Below, piece after piece: positions 48,441 to 58,400 of a DNA stretch of 64,000 bases (its first letter is position 1; every line of letters starts with the position of its first letter). Source of the DNA: Flavobacteriaceae bacterium (GTDB lineage: Bacteria; Bacteroidota; Bacteroidia; Flavobacteriales; Flavobacteriaceae); the NCBI GenBank assembly GCA_030148025.1, contig JASBUG010000044.1, forward strand, positions 1-64,000, given 5' to 3'. Made by a program: the position numbers and the translations under genes. The notes beneath the pieces are model-generated. The model was not told where the DNA came from. It made no database searches and saw only the letters and a program-made list of their open reading frames with translations.

Positions 48441-49733
48441 TTAGTAATGACATTTTCCACATTCTAACCCACCCATTTGAGCTGCAGTTAGTTGTTCAAC
48501 ACCATATTTTTTAGATAACTCTTCGTGTATTTTCTCGTAATATCCGTTATCCTTAACTTTTACATTTGTTTCTCTATGACAGTTCACACACCATCCCATA
48601 GTTAAAGGTGCATGCTGATATAACACTTCCATCTCTTCAACTGGTCCATGACAGGTTTGACACTCTATCCCAGCAACAGTAACGTGCTGTGAGTGATTGT
48701 AGTAAGCAAAATCCGGAAGGTTATGTACACGTATCCATTTTACAGGCTTTGTTTCTCCAGTATACTCCTGCTCTGCATCATCCCATCCAACAGCATCATA
48801 CAACTTCTTGATCTCACCATCATAAAACTCTTTGGTATACTCTGCAGTAGTTTCACCATTGTATTCAAAAATTGATTTATGGCAATTCATACATACATTT
48901 AATGAAGGAATACCTGATGTTTTACTTGTTCTTGCCGCAGAGTGACAGAATTTACAATCTATCTTATTATCTCCTGCGTGAATTTTATGTGAGAAATGAA
49001 TTGGCTGTACAGGTTGATATCCTTGATCTACACCTAATTGCATAAAATACCCATAAGCAAAATACGCACTAGATAACAAGAAGAATATCGCCACAACTAG
49101 CATTAAGAACTGGTTTTGAACAAAAGCTTTCCAAAGTGATTTTCTTTGCGCTTCTTCAGCTATCTCCACATTATTTGCAGCAGCAAAACGACGTAGCGTT
49201 CTGTTAACCATTATCAACCCAAGACCTAACAACACAAAAAGTATTGCTAAAGCCCCAAGAATCAATTCATTAGAAATTCCACCCGATTGTTGAGCTGGAT
49301 CAACCACTACACCTCCACCAGCATCAGCAGCAGGTGCTGCTTTTTCTTGAGCAGTATATGCTAAAATATCACTAATATCTTGATCGCTTAACTGTGGAAA
49401 AGCTGTCATTGCAGCATTTTTATAATCTGCATAGATCTTAACAGCATAAGCATCGCCATCCTTAATCATTGCAGCACTATTTCTTATCCAAGCAGCAAGC
49501 CATTCTCTATCAAGCCCCTGATCGTCTGCCAATCTTTGCTCTACATGACGTAGTGCAGGCCCAGTCATAGCTCTATCTAGATTATGACATGCAGCACAAT
49601 TGGTATTAAACAATGTCTTTCCTTTTGCAGGATCACCTTCCTGCGCCAATAATGAGGTTGAAAGAGTCAGTAAAAATAATAACCCAGTAAGTAGAAATCT
49701 ATGGGTTAAATTACGGTGTATCACCTGTTTCAT
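48441..49733 (-). CDS. actA: Alternative complex III subunit ActA, hexaheme cytochrome c
   Basis: The ATG at 49733 gives 430 residues and a good signal peptide (cleavage near SLLAQ); an ATG at 49778 is also possible. A longer frame to 49826 is ruled out by a -7 box at 49815-49822. Heme sites: CAACH in an N-terminal cytochrome c domain (GKTLFNTNCAACHN), then after one membrane helix CKFCH, CMNCH, CQTCH, CVNCH and CGKCH, six in total. The last five are the pentaheme wire of ActA; the N-terminal monoheme domain is an addition. It is the first gene of the actABCDEF-ctaCD operon. Confidence 0.95.
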   Translation of the reverse strand: MKQVIHRNLTHRFLLTGLLFLLTLSTSLLAQEGDPAKGKTLFNTNCAACHNLDRAMTGPALRHVEQRLADDQGLDREWLAAWIRNSAAMIKDGDAYAVKIYADYKNAAMTAFPQLSDQDISDILAYTAQEKAAPAADAGGGVVVDPAQQSGGISNELILGALAILFVLLGLGLIMVNRTLRRFAAANNVEIAEEAQRKSLWKAFVQNQFLMLVVAIFFLLSSAYFAYGYFMQLGVDQGYQPVQPIHFSHKIHAGDNKIDCKFCHSAARTSKTSGIPSLNVCMNCHKSIFEYNGETTAEYTKEFYDGEIKKLYDAVGWDDAEQEYTGETKPVKWIRVHNLPDFAYYNHSQHVTVAGIECQTCHGPVEEMEVLYQHAPLTMGWCVNCHRETNVKVKDNGYYEKIHEELSKKYGVEQLTAAQMGGLECGKCHY

Positions 49734-49814
49734 ATCGTTAGTTGAATTACCTTCTATACTTTGGTACGATTTTTTCATACAAATAGAACAATATTCGGTT
49801 ATAAAAATCTCGCA

Positions 49815-49844
49815 CAAAAGTAACATTTAAACTCGATTTTAGAA
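49815..49844 (-). promoter_or_regulatory. Promoter of the actA-ctaD operon
   Basis: TACTTTTG (49822-49815) is a perfect -7 box. TTC lies 19 bases upstream (49844-49842), one base from the -33 TTG. Transcription would start near 49808, ahead of both possible actA ATGs. Confidence 0.55.
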
Positions 49845-49920
49845 ATGTTAGATAAGTGTTAATTGCTAATTTATACGGATTCTAAATAATAAAAATATGA
49901 ATGATTAAGTTTATATACTT

Positions 49921-49928
49921 TACATTTG
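49921..49928 (+). promoter_or_regulatory. -7 box of the SPOR-domain gene
   Basis: TACATTTG matches TAnnTTTG and ends 18 bases before the ATG at 49947. No TTG is seen at the -33 distance. Confidence 0.45.
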
Positions 49929-49946
49929 CACTAAATTACATACAAT

Positions 49947-50330
49947 ATGCTTAAATCAAGCCTTAAATATTCATTATATCTTATAGTTTTTTCGCTGTTT
50001 TTCCAGCAAAATTCATACGCTCAAGAGGGCACAGTAACTGTAAATCAAGACAGAAACATAAATAAACTTTTAGACCTAAAAAAACAGGTAAACAGCACAA
50101 AGGTTAATTATAGAATTCAAATATATAATGGTAATAGAGCAGGTGCAGAAAAAGCCAGAACCGACTTCAGAAAAGTTTTTTCAGAATGGAAAGCGGACAT
50201 GAAATTTCAAACACCAAATTATAAAATATGGGTAGGTAAATTTAAAACTCGCATTGAAGCAGATCGTGCCTTAATGAGAATTAAAAAAGAATTTAGCAGC
50301 TCTTTTATATTTAAGCCAAAAAAGGAATAA
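49947..50330 (+). CDS. Exported SPOR-domain protein
   Basis: The 127-residue protein has a signal peptide (LKYSLYLIVFSLFFQQNSYAQ) and a C-terminal SPOR domain at about residues 50-125 (VNYRIQIYNGNRAGAEKAR, YKIWVGKFKTRIEADRALMRIKKEF). SPOR domains bind peptidoglycan stripped of peptide side chains, often at division sites. It is a single gene between two convergent or divergent operons and ends at a bidirectional terminator. Confidence 0.88.
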   Translation: MLKSSLKYSLYLIVFSLFFQQNSYAQEGTVTVNQDRNINKLLDLKKQVNSTKVNYRIQIYNGNRAGAEKARTDFRKVFSEWKADMKFQTPNYKIWVGKFKTRIEADRALMRIKKEFSSSFIFKPKKE

Positions 50331-50351
50331 ATCAAGATTAATATAAAATAA

Positions 50352-50384
50352 AAAAAGGCGATCAAATTGATCGCCTTTTTTTAT
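50352..50384. terminator. Bidirectional terminator between SPOR gene and infB
   Basis: The arms AAAAAGGCGATCAA and TTGATCGCCTTTTT form a long stem with A and T runs on both sides, so it can end transcription from either direction. It lies between the stops at 50330 (+) and 50396 (-). Confidence 0.88.
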
Positions 50385-50395
50385 TTCGAAACTAT

Positions 50396-53179
50396 TTATT
50401 TTAATTTCTTTTTTACTGCTACTTCTTGGAAAGCTTCTAAAACATCACCCTCCTTGATATCGTTGTAGTTCTTAATCTGCATACCGCAATCGTATCCTTT
50501 AGATACTTCTTTAACATCATCTTTAAATCGTTTTAATGATGCCAACTCACCTGTATAAACTACCACGCCCTCGCGTATTAAACGGATGCCTGAGTTTCTA
50601 AATATTTTACCGTTAGTAACCATACATCCTGCGATACTACCAATTTTAGATACTTTAAATATTTCTCTAATCTCTGCTGTACCTGTTATCTCTTCTTTAA
50701 ACTCTGGAGATAACATACCTTCCATTGCATCTTTAAGATCGTTAATAGCATCATAGATTATCGAATATGTTCTAATATCGATTTCTTCTTTATCGGCTAT
50801 TTGACGAGCATTACCCATTGGACGTACATTAAATCCAATAATAATCGCATCTGAAGCCGACGCTAACAACACATCACTTTCAGTAATAGCTCCAACACCT
50901 TTATGTATGATATTTACTTGAATTTCTTCAGTAGATAATTTCTGGAAAGAATCTGTTAATGCTTCAACAGAACCATCCACATCACCTTTAAGTATAATAT
51001 TTAATTCTTTAAAGTCACCTAAAGCAATACGACGTCCAATCTCGTCAAGCGTGATATGACGTTGTGTTCTTACTGATTGCTCACGTTGTAATTGAGTACG
51101 CTTAGCTGCAATTTGCTTCGCTTCACGTTCATCTTTGAATACATTAAACTTATCACCTGCTTGTGGTGCACCATCTAATCCTAAAATTGATACTGGCGTT
51201 GAAGGTCCAGCTTCAGCAACATCATGACCTCTTTCGTCATGCATAGCTTTTATTTTTCCACTATTTTTCCCTGCCAATACATAATCACCCACTCTCAAAG
51301 TTCCAGCTTGTACTAAAATTGTAGACACATAACCTCTACCCTTATCTAAGAAAGCCTCAACTACAGTTCCTACAGCAGGCTTATCAGGGTTTGCTTTCAG
51401 CTCTAATAATTCTGCCTCAAGCAGTACTTTTTCTAGTAGTTCTTTAACACCTGTTCCTTGTTTAGCTGAAATATCATGAGATTGAACTTTACCACCCCAA
51501 TCTTCAACTAATAAATTCATATTAGCAAGTCCTTCTTTAATCTTATCAGGATTTGCAGCAGGTAAGTCAATTTTATTTATAGCAAAAACAATTGGAACTC
51601 CTGCAGCTTGCGCATGTGAAATTGCCTCTTTTGTTTGCGGCATAATATCATCATCTGCAGCAGCCACAATAATTGCAATATCTGTTACCTGAGCTCCACG
51701 AGCACGCATTGCTGTAAAGGCCTCGTGACCAGGTGTATCTAAAAACGCTATTTTTTGGCCAGACTCTAAAGTTACACCATAAGCTCCAATGTGCTGGGTG
51801 ATACCTCCAGACTCTCCAGCAATTACGTTTTCTTTACGTATATAATCTAAAAGCGAAGTTTTACCATGATCAACATGTCCCATTACTGTAACAATTGGAG
51901 CACGTTCTTTTAAATCTTCTGGCTTATCTTCAACTTCTTCAATAGATTCTTCAATGTCGGCAGTTACAAATTCTACTTTATAACCAAACTCATCTGCAAC
52001 TATTGATAAAGTTTCGGCATCTAATCTTTGATTCATTGTCACCATCATACCAAGTGACATACATGCCGAAATAATTTGAGTTACAGAAACATTCATCATC
52101 GTTGCAACTTCACTTGCGGTAACAAATTCTGTAACTTTTAATATTTTACTTTCTGCTGCAGCTTGTTCAAGGTCTTTTTCGGTTTGCTGACGGTGTTGAT
52201 CTCTCTTATCTCTACGATATTTAGCTCCTTTACCTTTATTCGATTTACCTTGAAGTTTCTCTAAAGTTTCACGAACTTGCTTTTGTACTTCTTCAGCACT
52301 AGGCTCTTCTTTAACAATTTGAGGTCTTCTTTGCCCTCTACCTTTGTTATTTCCTCCTCTGTTCTGACCGCCTCTTTGCTGACCTCCTGGTCTATGACCT
52401 CCACCTTGATTGTTACCTACTTTGCTAATACGACGACGTTTTTTCTTAGCATCTGCATTAGCATCAGGTTTCTTTTCTTCTTTCTTTTTCTTTGGCTTAT
52501 TGAATTGAGAAAGATCTATTTTTTGACCAGTTGCTTTAGGTCCTGAAAGTTTTTGGTATTTGGTAGTAACTTTTTCCTCTTTTGGCGCTTCATCTTCTTC
52601 AGTCTTTTTTTCAACCTTTGGAGTTTCTACTTTTTTAGGCGCTTCCTCTTGAACAACCTTTTTAGGAGTTTCCTTTTTAACAGGAGTCTCCTCTTGAACA
52701 ACCTTTTTAGGAATTTCTTTTTTAACAGGAGCTTCAACTTCTACTTTTTTAGGAGTTTCAACTTCTTTTACTTCCTCTTTTACTGGTACAGGTTCTTCTT
52801 CTTTTACCTCCTCTTTCTTTTGAGATTGATCGAGGTCAATTTTACCAACTTGTTTTGGCCCTTTAAGTGTTGTTTTGGCTTTTACAACTTCTTTTCTTGC
52901 AGCTTCTTCTTTTTGAAGCTTTTCCTCTATCTCACGCTCACGCTCTAAACGCAAGGCTTCTTTTTCTTTTAGCTTTGCTTCACTAACTTCCTTAGAGGCC
53001 ACCTTTTTACTTGCATCGGTTTGAAATTCACCAGAAAGAATTTCGTATACCTCTGAAGTAATTTTTGTAGTAGGGCGCTTCTCTATCTCTATGCCTTTGG
53101 TTTCTAAAAAATCAACCGCACGATCAATAGAGATATTTAACTCCCTTAGTACTTTATTTAATCTAATTGTTTCAGCCAT
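50396..53179 (-). CDS. infB: Translation initiation factor IF-2
   Basis: The 927-residue protein has an IF2_N domain (residues 1-55), a long charged low-complexity region (about 60-330), a second IF2_N-like segment ([22 protein letters not shown]), and the GTPase with [27 protein letters not shown] and NKIDLP, followed by domains II-IV ([16 protein letters not shown]). It brings initiator tRNA to the 30S subunit. The linker contains a 15-residue tandem repeat (KKVVQEE type) and an RGG-like stretch ([20 protein letters not shown]). It lies 120 bases after nusA in the same operon. Confidence 0.97.
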   Translation of the reverse strand: MAETIRLNKVLRELNISIDRAVDFLETKGIEIEKRPTTKITSEVYEILSGEFQTDASKKVASKEVSEAKLKEKEALRLEREREIEEKLQKEEAARKEVVKAKTTLKGPKQVGKIDLDQSQKKEEVKEEEPVPVKEEVKEVETPKKVEVEAPVKKEIPKKVVQEETPVKKETPKKVVQEEAPKKVETPKVEKKTEEDEAPKEEKVTTKYQKLSGPKATGQKIDLSQFNKPKKKKEEKKPDANADAKKKRRRISKVGNNQGGGHRPGGQQRGGQNRGGNNKGRGQRRPQIVKEEPSAEEVQKQVRETLEKLQGKSNKGKGAKYRRDKRDQHRQQTEKDLEQAAAESKILKVTEFVTASEVATMMNVSVTQIISACMSLGMMVTMNQRLDAETLSIVADEFGYKVEFVTADIEESIEEVEDKPEDLKERAPIVTVMGHVDHGKTSLLDYIRKENVIAGESGGITQHIGAYGVTLESGQKIAFLDTPGHEAFTAMRARGAQVTDIAIIVAAADDDIMPQTKEAISHAQAAGVPIVFAINKIDLPAANPDKIKEGLANMNLLVEDWGGKVQSHDISAKQGTGVKELLEKVLLEAELLELKANPDKPAVGTVVEAFLDKGRGYVSTILVQAGTLRVGDYVLAGKNSGKIKAMHDERGHDVAEAGPSTPVSILGLDGAPQAGDKFNVFKDEREAKQIAAKRTQLQREQSVRTQRHITLDEIGRRIALGDFKELNIILKGDVDGSVEALTDSFQKLSTEEIQVNIIHKGVGAITESDVLLASASDAIIIGFNVRPMGNARQIADKEEIDIRTYSIIYDAINDLKDAMEGMLSPEFKEEITGTAEIREIFKVSKIGSIAGCMVTNGKIFRNSGIRLIREGVVVYTGELASLKRFKDDVKEVSKGYDCGMQIKNYNDIKEGDVLEAFQEVAVKKKLK
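52645..52734. repeat. Two tandem 45-base repeats inside infB
   Basis: Two units of 45 bases starting at 52645 and 52690 are nearly identical at DNA level. They encode the 15-residue unit [12 protein letters not shown] plus three residues in the IF-2 linker. Further diverged copies flank them. Confidence 0.7.
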
Positions 53180-53299
53180 AAATTGCCTTTAAAATAGTCC
53201 AACAGCACTTTGCTGCTTGGGTTTTGTATTTACAAGTTTGGTGAAAATTTAAACCTGATAAGAGGTTCTTTGTTTACTCACCTAATATATAATAAATTT

Positions 53300-54532
53300 T
53301 TAATCTTCGAACTCTTCTTTTAGAATTCTAACAACCTCTAAAATTGTTTCCTCCTCAAGGTCTGTTCGTTTCACTAGATCATCTACATCCTGCTCTAAAA
53401 CACTTTTAGCAGTATCTAGACCAACCTTAGCCAATTCTTCTATTATCCATGAATCGATTTCATCAGAGAATTCAGAAAGTTCAACATCTTCTTCAACACC
53501 TTCTCTAAATACATCGATCTCGTAACCAGTAAGTTGCCCTGCTAAACGAATGTTATGACCTCCTCTACCAATAGCCTTACTTACTTCTTCTGGCTTTAAC
53601 ATTACTTCTGCACGCTTTCCTTCTTCGTCAATCTTTATAGATGTAACTCTAGCTGGACTTAATGCTCTTGTTATAAATAGTTGTAGATTATTAGTGTAGT
53701 TAATCACGTCAATGTTTTCATTACCCAATTCTCTTACAATACCATGTATTCTTGATCCTTTCATACCAACACAAGCACCAACAGGGTCTATTCTATCATC
53801 ATAAGAATCTACAGCTACTTTTGCTTTTTCACCAGGAATTCTAACCACATTCTTAACAGTGATCAACCCATCAAATACTTCAGGGATTTCTTGCTCGAAT
53901 AGCTTCTCTAAAAATGCTGGTGCAGTTCTAGACATTATAATTGTTGGCTTGTTTCCTTTTAACTCAACACTTTCAATAACACCTCTTACATTCTCTCCCT
54001 TTCTAAAGAAGTCTGAAGGAATCTGTCTATCCTTTGGTAATATGATCTCATTCCCTTCATCGTCTAACAAGATAATGGCTCTATGACGGATATGGTGTAC
54101 CTCTGCAGTGTAAATCTCTCCAATTAAATCTTTAAACTGCTTATATATGTTTGTGTTATCGTGTTCATGAATTTTAGAAATTAAGTTTTGACGTAAAGCC
54201 AAAATTGCTCTACGACCCAAGTCTATTAATTTCACTTCTTCTGACACATCTTCGCCAACTTCAAAATCTGGCTCGATTTTTTGTGCTTCAGATAGTGAAA
54301 TCTCTTGATTATCGTCTTCTACTTCACCATCGGCAACAACAATACGATTTCTCCAAATTTCTAAATCTCCTTTATCTGGGTTAATAATGATATCGAAATT
54401 ATCATCATCACCAAATTTTTTCTTTAACGCATTTCTAAATACATCTTCTAAAATAGCCATTAAGGTTACACGATCAATTAGTTTATCGTCCTTAAATTCT
54501 GAAAATGACTCAATTAACGCAAGATTTTCCAT
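53300..54532 (-). CDS. nusA: Transcription termination/antitermination factor NusA
   Basis: The 410-residue protein has the NusA N-terminal RNA-polymerase-binding domain (IESFSEFKDDKLIDRVTLMAILEDVFRNAL), an S1 domain (about 130-200), and two KH domains (VGACVGMKGSRIHGIVREL and AIGRGGHNIRLAGQLTG). The C-terminal acidic repeats of the E. coli protein are absent, as is normal outside Proteobacteria. It lies 12 bases after rimP. Confidence 0.97.
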   Translation of the reverse strand: MENLALIESFSEFKDDKLIDRVTLMAILEDVFRNALKKKFGDDDNFDIIINPDKGDLEIWRNRIVVADGEVEDDNQEISLSEAQKIEPDFEVGEDVSEEVKLIDLGRRAILALRQNLISKIHEHDNTNIYKQFKDLIGEIYTAEVHHIRHRAIILLDDEGNEIILPKDRQIPSDFFRKGENVRGVIESVELKGNKPTIIMSRTAPAFLEKLFEQEIPEVFDGLITVKNVVRIPGEKAKVAVDSYDDRIDPVGACVGMKGSRIHGIVRELGNENIDVINYTNNLQLFITRALSPARVTSIKIDEEGKRAEVMLKPEEVSKAIGRGGHNIRLAGQLTGYEIDVFREGVEEDVELSEFSDEIDSWIIEELAKVGLDTAKSVLEQDVDDLVKRTDLEEETILEVVRILKEEFED

Positions 54533-54544
54533 AATTATTCTGGA

Positions 54545-55009
54545 TTAAAATTTTATCTTCACTTTTGCTTCTTTAATATCTTCATAAGGCAAGGTTACCG
54601 TTTTTAATACTGTTACCTTTCCTTTTCCAACTGGCTTAGGCTCTCTAGCTTTCCATTCTAAAGTAATGCCTTCATCATTGGTTTGTGTTAACGTAGCTTC
54701 GAATTTTTGATTCTCTACAGCTTTAACTTCCAATAATCTACCAATATTCTTTTTATACTGTCTAACATGAGTAAATGGAGAGGCTGCTCCTGCCGAAGCC
54801 ACTTCAAGAGAAAAATCTTCTTCTTCTCTATCTAAATTGTGCTCGATCGCTCTACTAATAAACATACAGTCTTCAACTAAAACACCATTATCACCATCAA
54901 TTACTATTTTAATGGCATTACCACTGGTAATATCAAAACTCAATAAAAATAAATCGTCTCTTTCTTTAAGAGCTGAATCTAATAATGCTTGAACTGTATT
55001 TTTAAACAT
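54545..55009 (-). CDS. rimP: Ribosome maturation factor RimP
   Basis: The 154-residue protein fits RimP: an N-terminal alpha/beta domain (VEDCMFISRAIEHNLDREEEDFSLEVASAG) followed by an SH3-like C-terminal domain (YKKNIGRLLEVKA). It assists 30S subunit assembly. It is the first gene of the rimP-nusA-infB operon, the same order as in E. coli. A terminator-like hairpin lies between its promoter and its start codon. Confidence 0.94.
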   Translation of the reverse strand: MFKNTVQALLDSALKERDDLFLLSFDITSGNAIKIVIDGDNGVLVEDCMFISRAIEHNLDREEEDFSLEVASAGAASPFTHVRQYKKNIGRLLEVKAVENQKFEATLTQTNDEGITLEWKAREPKPVGKGKVTVLKTVTLPYEDIKEAKVKIKF

Positions 55010-55015
55010 TTTTTA

Positions 55016-55045
55016 GTATAAAAAGAGGGGACTTCTCGTCCCCTC
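55016..55045 (-). promoter_or_regulatory. Terminator-like hairpin in the rimP leader (candidate attenuator)
   Basis: On the minus strand GAGGGGAC and GTCCCCTC form an 8-base GC-rich stem with a 5-base loop, followed by TTTTTATA. It lies about 15 bases ahead of the rimP ATG and about 30 bases after the expected transcription start. It has the form of a rho-independent terminator but sits inside the leader, so it may attenuate the operon or hide the ribosome site. Confidence 0.65.
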
Positions 55046-55070
55046 ACTGATTCTTTTTCTTACAACGGTG

Positions 55071-55103
55071 CAAATATACGACATTTTAATTGATTTTAAC
55101 AAA
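55071..55103 (-). promoter_or_regulatory. Promoter of rimP-nusA-infB
   Basis: TTTG (55103-55100) and TATATTTG (55078-55071) are separated by 21 bases, a good match to the Bacteroidota consensus. The expected start is near 55065, giving a leader of about 55 bases that contains the hairpin at 55025-55045. The rest of the gap 55104-55209 shows nothing further. Confidence 0.7.
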
Positions 55104-55209
55104 GGTTTCATGGTTCATTTTGCTAAATATCTCTTACCTTCTTACATCTTTATATTCTTTGAATTGATTAAACCGACTTCAATCAACATTAAATCAAGTT
55201 TATAGAAAC

Positions 55210-55240
55210 AAAAAATCCAACTTAAAAAGTTGGATTTTTG
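55210..55240 (-). terminator. Terminator of tRNA-Gln
   Basis: The 13-base arms AAAAATCCAACTT and AAGTTGGATTTTT enclose a 3-base loop directly after the tRNA 3' end, with a T run on the minus strand. Confidence 0.88.
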
Positions 55241-55313
55241 TTGGCCTACTAGGGCTCGAACCTAGACTCTTCTGGACCAAAACCAGACGTGTTGCCAGTT
55301 ACACCATAGGCCA
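55241..55313 (-). tRNA. tRNA-Gln (anticodon TTG)
   Basis: The minus strand folds into a full cloverleaf: acceptor arms TGGCCTA and TAGGCCA, anticodon stem CTGG/CCAG with loop TTTTGGT giving anticodon TTG, and a T arm with GGTTCGAGCC. CCA is not encoded; the discriminator base is A. A complete promoter lies upstream and a terminator downstream, so it is an independent unit. It lies upstream of rimP on the same strand. Confidence 0.95.
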
Positions 55314-55331
55314 TTATCTCATTTGAGGTTG

Positions 55332-55361
55332 CAAATTTATAACAAAGTTTTGTTTGCGCAA
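55332..55361 (-). promoter_or_regulatory. Promoter of tRNA-Gln
   Basis: TTG (55361-55359) and TAAATTTG (55339-55332) are separated by exactly 19 bases. The -7 box ends 18 bases before the mature tRNA 5' end. The rest of the gap to 55464 shows no clear promoter for the plus-strand gene. Confidence 0.75.
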
Positions 55362-55464
55362 GCATTTTTTTAAGAAAATAATTTAATTGCCTTAACGTTT
55401 ACTTAAAAATATTTAGCTGTAATGTATTTATTGTTAAATTCGCCAACAGTAACAACTAATAACT

Positions 55465-58400
55465 ATGACACATTTCAACTTTAAAAAATGGAATACCATT
55501 TTAGGTTGGTTAGCTTTTCTAATAGCCTTTATAACATATAGTTTAACGGTAGAACCAACCGTAAGTTTTTGGGATGCTGGAGAATATATACTAACCTCCT
55601 CTAAGCTACAAGTTGGCCACCCACCAGGAGCTCCTTTGTTTCAAATGATGGGTGCATTCTTTTCAATTTTTGCCACCGATCCTACTCAAATTGGCTTAAT
55701 GCTTAATATGATGAGTGCTGCTGCCAGTGCGTTTACCATATTATTTATGTTCTGGTCAATCTCTATTTTATTACGCAAATTAGTTGTTAAATCAGATACT
55801 ATTAACGCTGTACAAGGGCAAGCAATTCTTGGTGCTTCATTAGTTGGAAGTTTAGCATTTACATTTACTGATTCTTTTTGGTTTAATGCCGTAGAAACCG
55901 AAGTGTATGCTATGGCAACGCTTATTATGGCAATAATGTTCTATCTGGGTTTACGATGGGAACAAGATATGGATAAGCCTAGAGGAAATAAATGGCTTGT
56001 ATTAATTTCATTTATTGTTGGCCTCTCTTTTGGAGTTCACTTTATGGGATTATTAACCATTCCTGCCATTGGTTTGATCTATTTCTTTAAAAATTATAAA
56101 ACCATAACGATCAAGAACTTTATTGTGGCTAATGTAGCAGTGGTTGCCATTTTGTTATTCATATTTAAATTATTAGCTCCTAATATTTTAAGATTTTTTA
56201 GTGCTTTAGAAATATTCTTTGTTAACAGCATTGGATTACCTTTTAACTCTGGGTCCATTATTGCTGTTTTAATTTTGATCGCTGCCATTTATTTCGGATT
56301 AAAATACACTCGTGCAAAACAATATAAATTAATAAACACAGCTATTTTATGTATCACATTTGTAATTCTTGGCTTTTCTAGCTGGTTAATGCTGCCTATA
56401 CGAGCTAATGCAAATGTGGTTATAAACGAAAACAACCCTTCTAGTGCAAGAGAGCTTCTAGCATATTATAACTTAGAGCAGTACCCTAAAACATATTTAT
56501 TTTATGGCCCTCAGTTTACAGAACAATATTCTGGTGCCGATAACAACAACCCTTATAGAGATGCCAAGCCTAAATATGAAAAGGACTATGAAAAAGGCAA
56601 ATATGTTATTGTAAACGATTATAAGAACGCTGAATATAATTTTAACTCAGAGCACGCTTCTATTTTACCTAGAATGTGGAGCCCAGAGCATGCAGATAAT
56701 TATATGATGTATACTGGATTTCTTGATTTTAAGATAAAGCCAGAGCATCAAATGAACAATCAGGTAAGAGCCTTGGTTTCAGATTTTATTACCCGAGTAA
56801 ATAATGGTGAAATTGACTATGAACAGTACAGTAATTTTCTTCGTCAATACGGCCAGTCGTTCTTAAATATTGAAAAACCATCTTTAGGGAATAATATTGC
56901 CTATATGCTAGAGTATCAATTAGGATATATGTATTGGCGCTACTTTATGTGGAACTTTACCGGAAGACAGGACGATATTCAAGGTAAATACGATATGCAT
57001 GGGAATTGGATAAGTGGCGTTAAATTTATTGATGAGATACACTTAGATATGTCTCAAGACAATTTACCAAGTGACGTCTTAAACAATAAAGGGCGTAACA
57101 CCTATTATTTTCTCCCTCTTATTTTAGGGCTTATTGGCTTGTTCTTTTTATTTAATACAGACAAAAAACTATTTTGGGTAATGCTGGTATTTTTCTTATT
57201 TACTGGAATTGCCATTCAAGTATACACCAATGTGCGCCCGTTTGAACCTCGTGAGCGAGATTATTCGGTAGTTGGTTCTTTTTATGTATTTGCATTATGG
57301 ATAGGTTTTGGAGCATATGCACTTTACGATATGCTAAGCAAATACAGCAAACAAAAATTATTAGCACCAGCCATTACACTTGCTTGCTTAATATTAGTAC
57401 CAGGTATATTAGCTGCAAATAACTGGGATGATCACGATCGTTCAGGAAAAAAGACTGCCTTATCCATGGCACGCAAATACTTAGAGTCTTGTGCGCCTAA
57501 TGCCATTTTATTTACCATTGGAGATAATGACACATTCCCTTTGTGGTATTTACAAGAAATTGAAGGTGTAAGAACTGATGTTAGAGTAGTAAACACAAGC
57601 TTGTTTCAAACCGATTGGTACATTGACCAAATGAAGCGTAAAGCTTATGAAAGCGACCCTATACCATCTCAATTAACTCATGATCAATACAAATATGGTA
57701 CACGCGATGTCATGCGAATAGAACAAGCTGTACCAGACTCTATTGCTATCGATATTAAAGAGGTTTTAAATTTTATAACGAGCGACAATCCTAGGGCGAA
57801 GTTTAAATATATAGCGCAACAAAGAGGGTATGATATTAACATAATGAGAGACCAAGATCTCAATGAAAATTATCTTCTTACTAGAAACATTAGAATTCCG
57901 GTTGATAAAGCTTCGGTTCTTAAACACGGTATTGTAAAAGAGAAAGACGCTGAAAAAATAGAACCTTTTATAGACATACGTGTTAAAGGTAATTCATTAC
58001 CTAAAAACCGATTATTAATGCTAGATATTGTAGCAAATAATAATTGGGAACGTCCAATCTATTTTACTGGAGGTGCTTTTGGTGACGACGATTATATCTG
58101 GATGAAAGATTACTTACAGTTGGATGGACTTTGTTATAAACTTGTACCTATTAAAACACCTGTTGATCAGGCAAATCCTTTTGACATGGGACGTATTGAT
58201 AGTGACTTGATGTACGAAAAAGTTAAAGCCTGGGATTGGGGTAATAGTGGCGGCGATATTTATCACGATGTTGAAACCAGAAAAAATGGAATTTCTTACC
58301 GTGGTAATCTGGCACGCTTAATTGAAACTTTAATCAATGAAGAAAAACTAGACAAAGCTGAAGAAATCGCAGATCTGGCTATGGAAAAAATGCCTGTCGA

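Noticed and set aside
52553..52948. Open frame of 131 codons on the plus strand inside infB
   Set aside because: It consists mostly of Phe, Leu and Arg and mirrors the Lys/Glu-rich IF-2 linker, so it is a by-product of low complexity.
53180..53299. Hairpin CAGCA/TGCTG between nusA and infB
   Set aside because: The stem is only 5 bases and lacks a T run; nothing else in the 120-base gap suggests an internal promoter or terminator.
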